Shown: positions 1 to 10,006 of the stretch, in pieces
Position numbering within the stretch: the first letter of the stretch is position 1
Layout: each line of letters begins with the position of its first letter
NCBI GenBank assembly: GCA_033557465.1
Contig: CM066033.1
Coordinates: 1,247,827,523 to 1,247,891,522, forward strand
Length of the DNA stretch: 64,000 nucleotides
Reading direction: 5' to 3'
From: Ichthyophis bannanicus
Taxonomy: Eukaryota > Chordata > Amphibia > Gymnophiona > Ichthyophiidae
Notes under the pieces: generated by a model
Seen by the model: the letters and a program-made list of their open reading frames with translations, nothing else
Databases searched by the model: none
What the model was told of the DNA's origin: nothing
Made by a program: the position numbers and the translations under genes

Positions 1-1150
1 CTGGATAACCAATTTTATTTATTTATTTAACAATCATTTATATCCCGCATCTTCCAGAGTTCAGTTGCGGTTCACAATAAAACAAAATCCACAAAGCAAG
101 AGCTTGGTTTTACATCGAACATTTTGTAACAATAAACAATATAATGGTTAACAGCATGAGCTAATACATAACAGCATAACTGGCTTGTAAACTATGTACA
201 ATAAACTATATACAAATACAAGTTGTAGGTACTTTAGGGTTGAATCATAAAGTTTTTAGTTCAGTGGTTTTTCTGTTAAGTTGTTGGATTTAGTATTACT
301 CAGTCAGGTGATTTTAGCCTTTATCTGAGTGTATCGAGGGATTATCTATGTTGCCGTAGTACATGGAGAATAGGTAGGTTTTTAGTTTTTTACGGAGTTC
401 AATAATTTCGTTTATAGATCGTAGGTCCTCTGGAAGGGAATTCCATGTGGATGGGGCTGCATGAGAAAAAGCTCTGTTATTAGTTAATTTATTTGCTTTT
501 ATGAAATCATGAGGAGAATTTAGTTTATTTGAGTGTCCTTTTCTGTGCGTAGTTTTTTGAGATTCCATACTGATTAGGTTGCTTAGTGGAATTGGAGCCA
601 TGTGATTTAAGGCTTTAAATGTAGTTATTGTAGTTTTATATATTATCCTGCTTTGAATTGGCAACCAGTGAAGGGAAGCTAGTATTGGTGTTATGTGCTG
701 GAATGAGTGTGCTTTCATTATAATTCTAGCTGCGGCGTTTTGTGCTAGTTGGATTCTTTTGATGTTTTGTTTTGTTATTCCTAAAAGAATTAGGTTAGCA
801 AAATCAAAGTGCAGGGTTATTGTAGCCTGGATTATATTAATGAAGACTTGTAGGTGTACTAATGGGCGAAGTTGTTTAAGTATTTTGAGTTTAAAATATA
901 TTTTCTTTATAGTGTTTCTGATATGAGTAGTCATCGTCAGATGTGTGTCTAATATAACACCTAGGTATCTTATTTCGTTCTTTATTTTAATGTCATGATT
1001 TTGTATTGTTATGTGGGTTGGAGGGATATATGATTGTTTTTTTGTTACAATTAGGACTTCTGTTTTTGAATGATTAATGTGGAGGTTTTGAGCTTTTAGC
1101 TAGGTTGTTATTTCATTGAAACAATCTGATAGTTGTTTTATTGGTAAGTT
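1..1150 (-). mobile_element. L2-clade LINE, 3' part of ORF2 and tail
   Basis: The minus strand carries the C-terminal part of a non-LTR retrotransposon ORF2. The 206-codon frame at 314-934 has the typical L2/CR1-group ending: an 'LAQNAAARIIM' block, then 'HITPILASLHWLPIQSRI', then 'RAFSHAAPSTWNSLPEDLR', and a final 'KLKTYLF'. The same kind of protein continues upstream, to about 1150, in broken frames. The 3' end lies at the left, where a TTTATTTATTTA run (about 13-30) on the plus strand is the AATAAA-type tail of the minus strand. The polymerase domain is absent, so the copy is dead. Clade assignment rests on these motifs only. Confidence 0.7.
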
Positions 1151-1984
1151 AGCTGGATGCTATTTCATCACACATTAACATAACTGGGAGAAAAAGAATC
1201 TCGGAACCTTACGAGGTCCAAATATCTCAATCCTTCTTTAGACATGACTCTGGAACATCAGTGATTCTAAAAAAACTCCACAGTCATTATTCAAATATTC
1301 ATATTAAACACATAAGACCTCATAATTTCATCAATGTTCATTATATAAGCATTTTCATTACATTTAACTTTGATCAGGTATCCCTCTTGTCTGATGTGAT
1401 ATTTTGTACCACCCTAGATGTCTAAATAGCATTTCGCATACCCTTCTTCAGGGGTCACCCAGCCTTGGGGGTCAAAATATTTTCTTGCATTCTTTATGCC
1501 AGTTTCTACAAAAAACATTGCTTCCACATCAATTACTCTGGCCTTATAATGTCCATAATTAATAATTACATTCTATTTACTATCAATCTGCAGTTCTCAG
1601 CTAGCACCCATTAATGTGACTCAACTCCAGAAGGATATCTATCTATGCTTAAATCTAAAACCAATAACAAAAAGAAAAATCCCTAAACCAACTTACTGGT
1701 ATCTGGACTGCAGCCTCATTAACCAACCGCACACATCCTCAAAACCAGCTTTCATATAAACACCACGCATGCGAAAAGATAACATACCTTTCAACCAATC
1801 ATATGCCATTATTAACCCCTCCCTTCTTACATTACTGTAATTTCCATTCATCGACATTCCCTCCCAAATAGACCACCCTCCTATTGTCATATCACTTATC
1901 ACTAGCCAATGCTTAAATATTCACTATGAGGTCTATTCCGACACTAGCCTCAGAACCTTAAAGCTAGGCAAGATTTTCCCATGC
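1151..1984. other. No recognisable gene
   Basis: AT-rich sequence. The short frame at 1693-1902 on the minus strand resembles no family I know, and I see no splice-framed exon or RNA gene. It may be old repeat sequence, since 'tattccgacac' near 1935 faintly resembles ends of the foldback family described next. Confidence 0.4.
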
Positions 1985-2610
1985 CTATCTTGAAGGCGTA
2001 CAGCGCTATTCGCCCATCTTGCCATCCCCAACAAAAGCCTCCCTGTTTGAACAAGGAGTTTGTATGGGGAGACTTAGACGGGGGCAGGAGTTTGCATCGA
2101 AGAGGCAGGGTGAGGGGGGGGGGGGCAGTGGGTGGTCTGCGGTTCTGGACATACAGGGCCTATTCTGAGGCTGGCCCTGTATGTCCAGAGCCGGCAGACT
2201 GGACGGGGGACTTATTCTACCTCGGAGGTGGAGTAAGTCCTCCTGGACGTTGGGGGATGGCAGGCCCGGGTGGCAGAAGTTGGGCAAGGGGGTACAAGGG
2301 GCTCCCCGCAGCCCGACCATGGCCATTGGAGGCCAGATCAGGGGTCCGGCTGTGGGGAAAGGAACAAGGGGCCGGTGGTCGGGGTATCATGGCAATGGGG
2401 ATGCCATGTCACCGCAGCTCGATTCAGGAGCCTGACTGAGTTAACTGGGCAGGGACCAGTACATGCAGGCTGATCTGAATTGGATCCCGGCCTGCACATA
2501 CAGGCCCAGACCTGATTCCAATCCCATGGGCACTTCTAGCCCCCATGCAATCAGAATTGGGTCTACCTCTGTGCATCCCTCTTCTGATCCGGCACACAGA
2601 GGCCTGGGCT
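1985..2610 (-). mobile_element. Palindrome-rich foldback repeat, copy A
   Basis: GC-rich, non-coding copy of a roughly 600-650-bp family seen five times in this window. On this strand the order of internal hairpins is reversed relative to copies B to E. Clear stems are 'tctggacatacagggcc' (2143-2159) against 'ggccctgtatgtccaga' (2174-2190), 'acttattctac..gtggagtaagt' near 2209-2239, and 'ggcctgcacatacaggcc' near 2489. Long overlapping frames here on both strands are a by-product of GC content and lack protein motifs. The ends of this copy are uncertain by some tens of bases. Confidence 0.65.
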
Positions 2611-2659
2611 GCCAACTTGGAATGTGCCTCCACCTCACTCCTCATGACCACATAATCAT

Positions 2660-3794
2660 ATACATACTTCCCATTCAATCTGCCCATTCAATCCAAATGG
2701 GGGATATAGTGTTTAACAGATAAATCCATTTCTGCTCACACCTACTAAGACATTTATCCCCATTAATGGCATCATGTGCCTTGTCTATTCAAAAGTATTT
2801 AAGATCCAAAAACACGTCCTAAATCTAAACAAAGGGATACCACCGGTGCTTCTTAATATGCCCTTTGAAGGTGGCTACGATGTTCACTCATACATACTTT
2901 AAAGGAATGAGTTATTTTCCCAATGTATAAAAGCCCACAAGGGCATTGTATCGCATATATTACACATGAAGAGTTACAAGTTGTTTGGCATCGTAATTTA
3001 TAACAATGACCCTGATGTACAAAATATGGTACTACATTTTGGTTCTCACATATAGAACATGTGCCACATGGGTAATGATCCCCTTACCATTCTCCCAATG
3101 GTAAGCTTCATAAATGTGAAGACGCAATATATCCTTAAAATTATGTCCCCTGGTGTGCACCATACGTAACCTAGTTTCCTGAAGACCTAGAATTGTCTGT
3201 AAAATTCAGTAATGCTTTTTAATAATTTTATTTTATTTACATTCTCTTATATACCGTGCTATTCTGCATCAGTGCAGTTTACATTGAACAAATTGAAATT
3301 ACATTGAACAGGGCATTATAACTTGGAGATAACTATTTTACAGGGAACATGGGCTATGGAGGGTTAAGTGGCTTGCCTAAGACCACAAGGAGCACCTGTG
3401 GGACTAGAAACTCCAGTCCTTCCGGCCCAAGGTTGCTGTCCTCTAGTAGGATTTGAACCCCCAACCTTCTGGCCTGAAGTACCTTACCCCAACCACTAGG
3501 CCACTCCTCCACTCCTTGCTCACTTAAAGGGGAATAAGCTGTCACTAGAAAAATGTAGCCAGCATTTTATTTAATACGTGCAGGGCACTGAGGTTCTAAT
3601 AATCATGTGTGATTATTGTACTTTGCCCACGTGTATGCTTTCTTCACTATTGATCTTGGATACCCATGATCTATAAATTCCTGACCCAGATGCCTACCCT
3701 TATTGTGAAAGTCTGTCACAGAAGAACAATTACGGAGATATTTTTTAAATTGGGAATATGGTAATCCCTCCCTTAAATGTAAATACAAGATCAC
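2660..3794 (-). mobile_element. Penelope-like element (PLE) remnant with GIY-YIG endonuclease
   Basis: Minus-strand pieces match the Penelope-like layout. At 3603-3794 a 63-codon frame reads 'LPYSQFKKYLRNCSSVTDF', then 'FIDHGYPRSIVKKAYTWAK', which is the PLE region after the reverse transcriptase. Further downstream, at about 2860-3010, a frame contains 'VIYAIQCPCGLLYIGK' followed by an 'EHRSHL' block, which is the GIY-YIG endonuclease core. It ends near 2690 with 'WIYLLNTISP', also typical of PLEs. A SINE (3222-3515) sits between the two halves. Several frameshifts and stops make this a fossil. The palm domain of the RT is not present. Confidence 0.7.
3222..3515 (-). mobile_element. tRNA-type SINE inside the PLE
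   Basis: On the minus strand this starts with a pol III A-box-like 'TGGCCTAGTGGTT' (about 3496-3508) and has a B-box-like 'GGTTCAAATCC' (3448-3458). It then runs through 'cttaggcaagccacttaaccctcc' and ends in an AT-rich tail beginning 'ttttatttacattctcttatatacc' on the plus strand. A close relative lies at 31190-31458. It splits the Penelope remnant, so it inserted later. Confidence 0.75.
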
Positions 3795-4845
3795 AGAAAG
3801 AGGAAGACAAGCATCAATATTTGGAAAAACTTAAAGAAACTAGGAAAGTAGTCAGAAATGCAAAGATACAAATAGAAAATAAAATAGCCAGTGCAGTAAA
3901 ATGGGGGGACAAGACATTTTTCATATATGTTAGTGAGAAAAGGAAGAGTAAATGTGGTATTGTCAAATTCAAGGTGAAGGAGGGAAATATATACTTGTCA
4001 ATGAGGATAAAGCAGAATTGCTTAACAAATATTTTTGTTCTCTGCTCATAGATGAAGGGCAAGGAGCAGGACCTCAGAAAACATTCGCAAATAGAAACAG
4101 TAGTGAAAGGGATCATGAATGATTTTCAGAAGACTGTGCTTGTGAGGAACTAGTAAACTAAAAGTAGAAAAAGCAACGGGGCTAGATGGGATACATCCAA
4201 GAAAATTGAAGGAACTTGGGGAAGTCTAACATTTTAAATGCTTCTTTAGAGTCAGATGTGGTCCCAGAGGACTGGAGAAAGGTGCATGTGGTCCTTTTAC
4301 ACAAGTGGAAAATAAGGGTGAGGTTGAGAACTACAGGCCAGTTAATCTGACCTCTGTGATGAGTAAATTACTGGAAATACTGCTAAAATAGAGGATAGTG
4401 AGGTTTCTGAAGTCCAATGGATTGTAGGATATGATGGCAGCATGGTTTTATCAGGGGAAGGTCTTGTCAGAAAAATCAGATTAATTTCTTTGACTGGGTG
4501 ACCAGAGAGTTGGACCGAGGGAGAGCCCTAGATGTGATGTATCTCGATGTTAGAAAAACATTTATTTATTTATTTTCTTTGTGTAACAAAGAACTCAGTG
4601 CAGTAATGTTGACAATTGAACAGTAAGGTGCACATTACATGGAACATATATTATAACAGATAAACAGATAAATAATCATCAAACGTTTGAGGTTCCGCAC
4701 AGATGACTTAAAAATTCTGCATCCTAGGAATAGCCCCTAAGGTGACTGATTGGGGTAGAAATTGGTTGAGTAGAAGGTGACAAAGGGTACAGGTAAATGG
4801 AGCTTACTCTGAGGAGAGGGATGTAACCAGAAGATCAAGTGGACC
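3765..4845 (+). mobile_element. CR1-clade LINE fragment (copy B1), interrupted
   Basis: Plus-strand ORF2 pieces. 3758-4051 gives the linker with 'SAVKWGDKTFFIYVSEKRK', typical of the stretch before the CR1 RT. After 4060, broken frames encode the first RT blocks ('GLDGIHPRKLKEL' at about 4180; 'VPEDWRKVHVVLLHKW' at about 4270). The homology resumes at 4717 with the 'RNWLSRR' region after an insertion at 4561-4716, and stops at about 4845 where the RTE element begins. It is related to copy B2 (9010-14320), which overlaps it in coverage, so the two are separate copies. Confidence 0.7.
4561..4716 (-). mobile_element. LINE/SINE 3'-tail insertion in CR1 copy B1
   Basis: Starts with TTTATTTATTTATTTT and continues with 'gtgtaacaaagaactcagtgcag', the same style as the reversed L2/SINE 3' ends at 1-60, 25741 and 26370. 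It interrupts the CR1 reading exactly between the 'LDRGRALDVMYLDV' and 'RNWLSRR' blocks. It is a 5'-truncated 3' end with no coding content. Confidence 0.55.
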
Positions 4846-4947
4846 AACAGCCATTTCAACCTGTACCTTATGATCTGGAACCATTGGTGATGAAAGAAGA
4901 AGTTGAAGCAGCATTGAAAGCCTTATCAAAGAACAAAGCACCAGGCA

Positions 4948-5442
4948 TTGATGGAAGTATTACAGCAATCTGATGCAGTTGTTATTGTACTTACAAGGCT
5001 CTGCCAAGAAATTTGGAAGACAACATCATGGCCAACTGACTGGAAAAGATCTGTGTTTATACCAATACTAAAGAAAGGTGATCCAACTGACTGTGGAAAT
5101 TATTGCACAATCACTCTGATCCCACATGCCAGCAAGATTCTACTGACGATTATTCAACAGAGACTACAACCATACCTGGAACAAGAACTACCTGAAGTGC
5201 AAGCAGGGTTCAGGAAAGGGCGAGGAATGAGAGTCATCATCGCTGATGTGAGATGGATCCTTGAAAAGACTAAAGAATACCAAAAGGATATCTATTTGTG
5301 CTTTATCGTCTATAGCAAAGCTTTTGACTGTGTAAACCATGAGAAACTCTGGGCCACATTAAGAAGCATGGGTATACTACAACACCTGATCGTTCTCATG
5401 CACAATCTGTACATTGATCAAGAAGCAACAGGCCCACCTTGA
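4948..5442 (+). pseudogene. RTE reverse transcriptase, N-terminal RT fragment
   Basis: An open frame of 164 codons over fingers and palm blocks of an RTE reverse transcriptase, ending when an L2 3' end interrupts it. The motif A aspartate is kept in 'KAFDCVNHEK'. The start methionine is arbitrary because homology begins upstream, around 4850 ('VEAALKALSKNKAPGIDG'). It would copy the LINE's own RNA at the nick in a live element. Here it cannot, as the YADD block is in a separate piece after the insertion. Confidence 0.75.
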
Positions 5443-5868
5443 GCTCACCCGTCACTCTGCTTTCTTTTTCCTCAGTCCCGCCCTGTGGAACTTTCTCCCG
5501 CACTCCCTTCACACCGAATCCTCCTTCCCTCAGTTCAAATCATTCCTTAAAACCCACCTCTTTCGTCAGGCCTATGACCTTCCTGCCCTCGCTGATGGCT
5601 CGGACCCCTCATCGCCCTGTCCCTCTCCCCCCTCACAGCCAGTTTAGCTGTTCCCTGTTTAATTCACTCAGCAGCCCTCCCTCGCCTTATATCTCTGTCT
5701 TCCTATGTTGTGTCTCAAGCCTGCTCTTTGTTCTGTCTCACTTTTCTGTCTTTTAATGGTGTTCCTCTCTCTTTTCTATCCTTAGTAGCCAATGGCTTAT
5801 TGTATTGTACACCCCCCTGATGCTTTGGCAAGGGTGGTATATCAAGTTTAGCAAATAAATAAAAGGAG
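5432..5868 (+). mobile_element. L2-type LINE 3' end inserted in the RTE
   Basis: C-rich coding end of an L2-clade LINE: 'FFFLSPALWNFLPHSLHTE', 'FKSFLKTHLFRQAYDLPAL', then a non-coding tail ending in 'agcaaataaataaaa' (about 5850-5864). Before it the RTE reads motif A, after it the YADD block, so this is a 5'-truncated insertion. Its codon use is much more C-rich than the RTE around it. Confidence 0.75.
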
Positions 5869-5971
5869 AAATAGAATGGTTTAAAATAAGTAAAGGTGTA
5901 AGATAAGGCTGCATACACTTTCCCCCTACCTGTTTAATTTATATGTAGAACAAATCATCAGAGAAGCAGGA

Positions 5972-6247
5972 TTGTATGAAGACAACAGAGGTGTGAAGAT
6001 TGGTGGAGGACTTATCAACAACCTTCGCTATGCTGATGATACCACGTTACTGGCTGAAAGTGAAAATGATCTGAAACATTTGCTTCTCATGATCAAAATG
6101 GGCCTGCACCTTAATGTAAGGAAGAAAAAGATCATGACAACTGCCAAAATCAACAAGTTCATCATTGAAGGAGAAACCATTGAAATTGTGGACAACTTTA
6201 ACCTACTTGCATCAACTATCAATAAAGAAGCAACAAGCAGTCAATAA
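5972..6247 (+). pseudogene. RTE reverse transcriptase, YADD palm fragment
   Basis: A 91-codon open frame with 'GGGLINNLRYADDTTLLAE', the metal-binding YADD of the palm, followed by 'GLHLNVRKKKIMTTAKINK' and 'IVDNFNLLASTINKEATSS', a typical RTE thumb region. It ends at a TAA at 6245. Downstream, coding similarity goes on in other frames to about 6700, so the stop is a lesion and not the natural end. Confidence 0.75.
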
Positions 6248-6775
6248 ATCCGACGACGCATTGCTCTTGGCAGAATGGCTATGAAAGACCTATACAAGAT
6301 TCTCAAGAGCAGAGATGTCTCTCTCCAAACAAAGATTTGACTTGTTCAAGCCATGTTATTTTCAATAACATCATATGGACGTGAAAGCTGGACAGTGAAA
6401 AAGATAGACAGGAAGAAAATTGATGCCTTTGAATTATGGTGCTGGCGGCAAATACTGCCATGGACTGCCTGAAGAACAAACCAGTCAGTACTAGAGGAGA
6501 TCAAACCTAAGCTTTCTTTAGAAACTCAGATGACAAGACTTCGACTTTCATACTTTGGGCACATCATGCGAAGAGAGAGATCATTAGAGAAAGACATCAT
6601 GATAGAAGAGAAAGGCCAGCAATGAGATGGATCGATACAATAACAGCAGCTACGGGTACCAGTCCGTAAACAATAAGCCGCCTGACTGAAGACCTAACAC
6701 AATTTAGGACAACTATCCAGAGGGTCGTCATGAATCAACACTGACTCAAAGGCACTTAACTACAACAACATTGTG

Positions 6776-7340
6776 TCTATCTCATAATATACCATATCAC
6801 AGCAATAGACTCGTGGTACCAGATTTCTTGGATCATCAGAACATAGCTATACACAAATAGATGAAAAGGCCTTGAGTTTGATATTGTGTGTGAAAAAATG
6901 CAATTGGTATCTATATTTTAGGAAATTCGCCTTTGTTGTAATCCTTCGTCCAAGAAAAGAAGTGCCTGTGATAAAGCTGGGCTCTGGCTTAAGCCAGTTA
7001 TGACTACAAAATTGAATTCAAAGGAACAACAGCCGACACAATTACAGACAGGTTCTCATTTTTGACAGTCAACTTACAAGGAAGAAAGTGTATGGAATTT
7101 GTCAACTTATTCCAGATTCAGTGCCTCTCTGTGACTTCTAATGTGATTAAGCAGGAAATCAAGTGAGATGTCACACAAACTCAGGTTTATGCAGCTACTG
7201 CTAAAATTCTGGAAACACGCTGAGAATGATAATTTGGCACCCTAAGGTGAATTTCCAGTTTATCAAGAATATGTAATATGGGAAATCTATTTTCTTATAC
7301 ATAATAAATTGTGCTCAAGAAGCTTATAAACATTCTGTGT
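6776..7340. other. No recognisable gene
   Basis: No frame over 60 codons with a known motif, no clear repeat boundary and no tRNA-like boxes. Moderately AT-rich. It lies between the RTE 3' end and a MITE. Confidence 0.4.
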
Positions 7341-7344
7341 AGGG

Positions 7345-7790
7345 CAGGACTTCCTAGACCTGTCCCAGGGATCCCACAGCCAATGGGATTTTCAGGATAT
7401 CCAAGATGAATATGCAAATGATTAATATGCATGCATTAGAGACTCTTCGACTTTCATACTTTGGATATACCATGCGAAGAGAGAGATCATTAGAGAAAGA
7501 TATCATGCTTGGCAAGGTTGAAGGTCAACACAAAATAAGAAAGTCAGCAATGAGATGGATTGATACAATAACAGCAGCTATGGATGCCATTCTATCAACA
7601 ATGAGCCGCCTTACTGAAGACCGAATACAGTATGAAAGATATCTAGAGAGTTGCCATAAGTTGACACTGACTCGATGGATTTAACAACATTAGAGACTCA
7701 GTATATGAAAATTTACCACATATTCGTTGTGGATACCTTGAAAACCCAATTGGCTGTAGGGTCCCCAGGACAGATTTGGGAAGGGCTATA
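7345..7790. mobile_element. MITE with inverted arms split by an RTE fragment
   Basis: Left arm: 'cctgtcccagggatcc', 'cacagccaatgggattttc', 'aggatatccaagatgaatatg' (7361-7416). The right arm (about 7720-7776, on the minus strand) repeats it as 'ctgtcctggggaccc', 'tacagccaattgggttttc', 'aaggtatccacaacgaatatg'. The arms are about three-quarters identical. Between them lies a piece of the RTE LINE (7436-7690) that does not belong to the MITE. The end sequences and target duplication could not be fixed. Confidence 0.6.
7436..7690 (+). mobile_element. RTE-clade LINE 3' fragment
   Basis: Second, short copy of the RTE family at 4846-6775. The 92-codon frame beginning at 7406 reads 'LRLSYFGYTMRRERSLEKD', 'GKVEGQHKIRKSAMRWID' and 'MSRLTEDRIQYERYLESC', the far C-terminus of ORF2. 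The 3' end 'gttgacactgactcgatgg' at 7660-7678 matches the end of the first copy. No polymerase residues are included. Confidence 0.75.
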
Positions 7791-7861
7791 TAGAGTATCT
7801 AAAGGTAGTCCAGGCCCAAAAGGGATGATGATTCAACTTCTTCCTCCTAGGGGGTATACAT

Positions 7862-8465
7862 TATAGGGCTCATTCTGTTCTGGACGTAGATTCCCTCTGC
7901 ACATCCAGTCTAAGCCGTACGTACAGAGGGAATTGCGATTCTGAACCTAGCCCCACGGGATCAGAATCACAAACAGTCCTGCATGTGCAGGATGGGACTG
8001 CGATTCAGTCCAGCCTGCACGTACAGGACCTTCCCGGCTAACTCAGTCAAAGCTCTTCAATGGAGCTGCGGCGCCATGACATCATGTTGCCATGGCACTG
8101 CAGCTCCATTGAAGAGCTGTGGTGCTGGCCGTTGGAAACAAAAGCTTATTTCCTGCAGCCTGACCCCCGATCCTGCCTCCTAAGGCCAGGGTTGGGCTGC
8201 AGGGAATGTCCTCCGGCCCCCCACCCCATCCGCACCCCAGTATTGCAAATATAACATGTGCAGGGAAGTTATTCCACCTAGGAGATAGAATAACTTCCCC
8301 GCACATGTCACTGGCCCTGGACATACATGGCTGACATTAGAATCGGCCCTTCAATCCAGGGCCAGCGACTCCCTACTGCCCATCCAGACTCTGCCCCTTC
8401 CCTTCCCCCATGTAACTTCCCTGCACAACGTCCATCCCCGCTATTCGAGGCAGAGAATCGGGCCC
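7862..8465 (+). mobile_element. Palindrome-rich foldback repeat, copy B
   Basis: Copy with visible ends: 'GGGCTCATTCTGTTCTGG' at the left and 'GAATCGGGCCC' at the right, flanked by TATA on both sides (left ...ttata, right tatac). Internal stems include 'aatggagctgcggcgccatg' (about 8058-8077) against 'catggcactgcagctccatt' (about 8091-8110), 'gaagttattccacctagg' against 'gagatagaataacttccc' (8264-8300), and the 'ctgtacgt' type stem. No coding capacity. Relatives: 1985, 29776, 37044, 42215. Confidence 0.75.
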
Positions 8466-8589
8466 TATACAAAAGAATTTGCATAACTCAGGAGGAGGCA
8501 AAATTTCCCAAGGCCTTCACTGGGCGATTACAAAAAAATTGCCGAAAAGCTCATCTCTACTCAAAAAGAAATGTCCACTCATATGTGCG

Positions 8590-9005
8590 CTTTTAAAAGA
8601 GATTAGCTTTATTTTCATTTTATGCCATTTCACTTTTAACAATATACATAGTTACAAAGGGGCATGCAATATAAAACCTTTTATTTAAAAAATCTTAAAA
8701 ATATAACATTGCAAAAAAAATATCCATCACTCCCCAAACTCACATATGAACAAGCAAACCTTTAAAAATTTCCTATAACAGTAGTAATTTGTCTCCTCAA
8801 ACAATCCCTGGGAGAAATCATTCTATAATTTAGGCTCAACATGACTGAAAGCTTGTTTCCTAATATATGCTGGTGGCACCGCTTCACAGGCAGCAAATCA
8901 GATGATTTGACTGAGAAGACAGCAACAACCTGCTAAGAACATAAGGCACAATCATGCCAACCAAATGACGAGGAATATCCTTTTAATAGCACATATGAAT
9001 AAAGG
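8590..9005 (-). mobile_element. Decayed L2-like LINE 3' region (probable)
   Basis: The reversed sequence resembles the end of an L2-clade ORF2: 'gaaagcttgtttcc', 'gaaatcattctataatttagg' are in the places where other copies read 'RAFSHAAPSLWNSLP'. A TTTTATTT-rich stretch at 8606-8660 would be the reversed tail. The similarity is weak, no frame survives, and I hold this loosely. Confidence 0.35.
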
Positions 9006-9242
9006 ATAACACCTTAAACACTGCTGAAAGAGAAAATAGTGAGGTTTCTGGAGTCCAGCAGATTACAGGATCTGAGGCAGCATGGATTCACCAGAGGCAG
9101 GTCTTATCAGACAAATCTGATTGACTGGGTGACCAGGGAGTTGGACCGAGGGAGAGCCCTAGATGTGGTGTATTTAGATTTCAGTAAAGCCTTTGACACG
9201 GTTCCTCACAGGTGACTTATAAACAAACTGAGCACCCTAAGG

Positions 9243-9539
9243 ATGGACCCTAAAGTTACTGCTTGGGTTAGAAATTGGTTGAGTGGGAGGCGACAAAGGG
9301 TACAGCTAAATAGAGCTCACTCTGAGGAGAAGGAGATTACCAGTGGTGTGCCCCAGGGATCTGGCCTTGGTCCGATTCCTTTTAACATCTTTGTTAGTGA
9401 TATAGCGGAAGGGCTGTTGGTTAAGGTTTGCCTCTTTGCGGATGATACCAAAATCTTCAATAGAGTAGACACACAGGAAGGTGTAGATAACATGAGAAGA
9501 AATCTAGCTAAGCTTGAATGTCTAGAATTTGGCAGCTGA
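9243..9539 (+). pseudogene. CR1 reverse transcriptase palm fragment (copy B2)
   Basis: A 98-codon frame with 'NWLSGRRQRVQLNRAHSEE', 'SGVPQGSGLGPIPFNIFVS' and the catalytic 'LFADDTKIFNRVDT'. These are RT blocks 4 and 5 of CR1. Upstream coding similarity to 9010 is in frame but broken by stops (for example after 'HR' near 9212). Downstream, the natural continuation 'KCKVMHLG' is in another frame. Confidence 0.75.
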
Positions 9540-10006
9540 GATTTAATGTTAAAAAATGCAAGGTCATGCATTTGGGCTGCAGCAATCCAAGGGAGCAATA
9601 TACTATAGGGGGTGAAGTACTTTTGTCCGCTAAAGAAGAGCGGGACAAAAGAACATAAGATATGCCATACTGGGTCAGACCAAGGTCCATCAAAGCCCAG
9701 TATCCTGTTTCCAACAGTGGCCAATCTAGGTCATAGGTACCTAGCAGTTTCCCCAAAAGACACAGGTTCCACAATGCTTGTATTGGGTCAAGCAGTGATA
9801 TCCTGGGCCCTTCTTAATAATGGTTTATGGACCTTTCCTCCAGGAACTTGTCCAGACCTTTTTAAACCCAGCTACACTAACAGCATTTACTACATCCAAC
9901 GGTAACAAATTCCAGAGTTTGATTACACATTGAGTGAAAAAAATATTTTCTTTTATTAGTCTTAAATAGTTTACCCTGTAGCTTTATTGCATGTCCCCTA
10001 GTCTTT

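Larger units (their letters stand above)
4846..6775 (+). mobile_element. RTE-clade LINE, RT region, interrupted
   Basis: Plus-strand ORF2 of an RTE-type LINE. Frame 4948-5442 covers early RT blocks: 'WPTDWKRSVFIPILKKGD', 'YCTITLIPHASKILL', 'LPEVQAGFRKGRG', and motif A 'YSKAFDCVNHEKLWATL'. After an insertion at 5432-5868 the RT resumes at 5972-6247 with the catalytic 'RYADDTTLLAE' (YADD codons at 6029-6040). Broken frames then continue through 'SYGRESWTVKK' and 'RLSYFGHIMRRERSLEKD' to a 3' end near 6775 ('actgactcaaaggcacttaactacaac'). No endonuclease domain is present, so it is 5'-truncated. The 3' end resembles the tails of SINEs at 35948, 47455 and 61440. Confidence 0.8.

Noticed and set aside
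1981..2473. Several overlapping long frames on both strands in a GC-rich block
   Set aside because: They coincide with foldback copy A, have no domain, and shift between copies. The frames come from base composition and inverted repeats.
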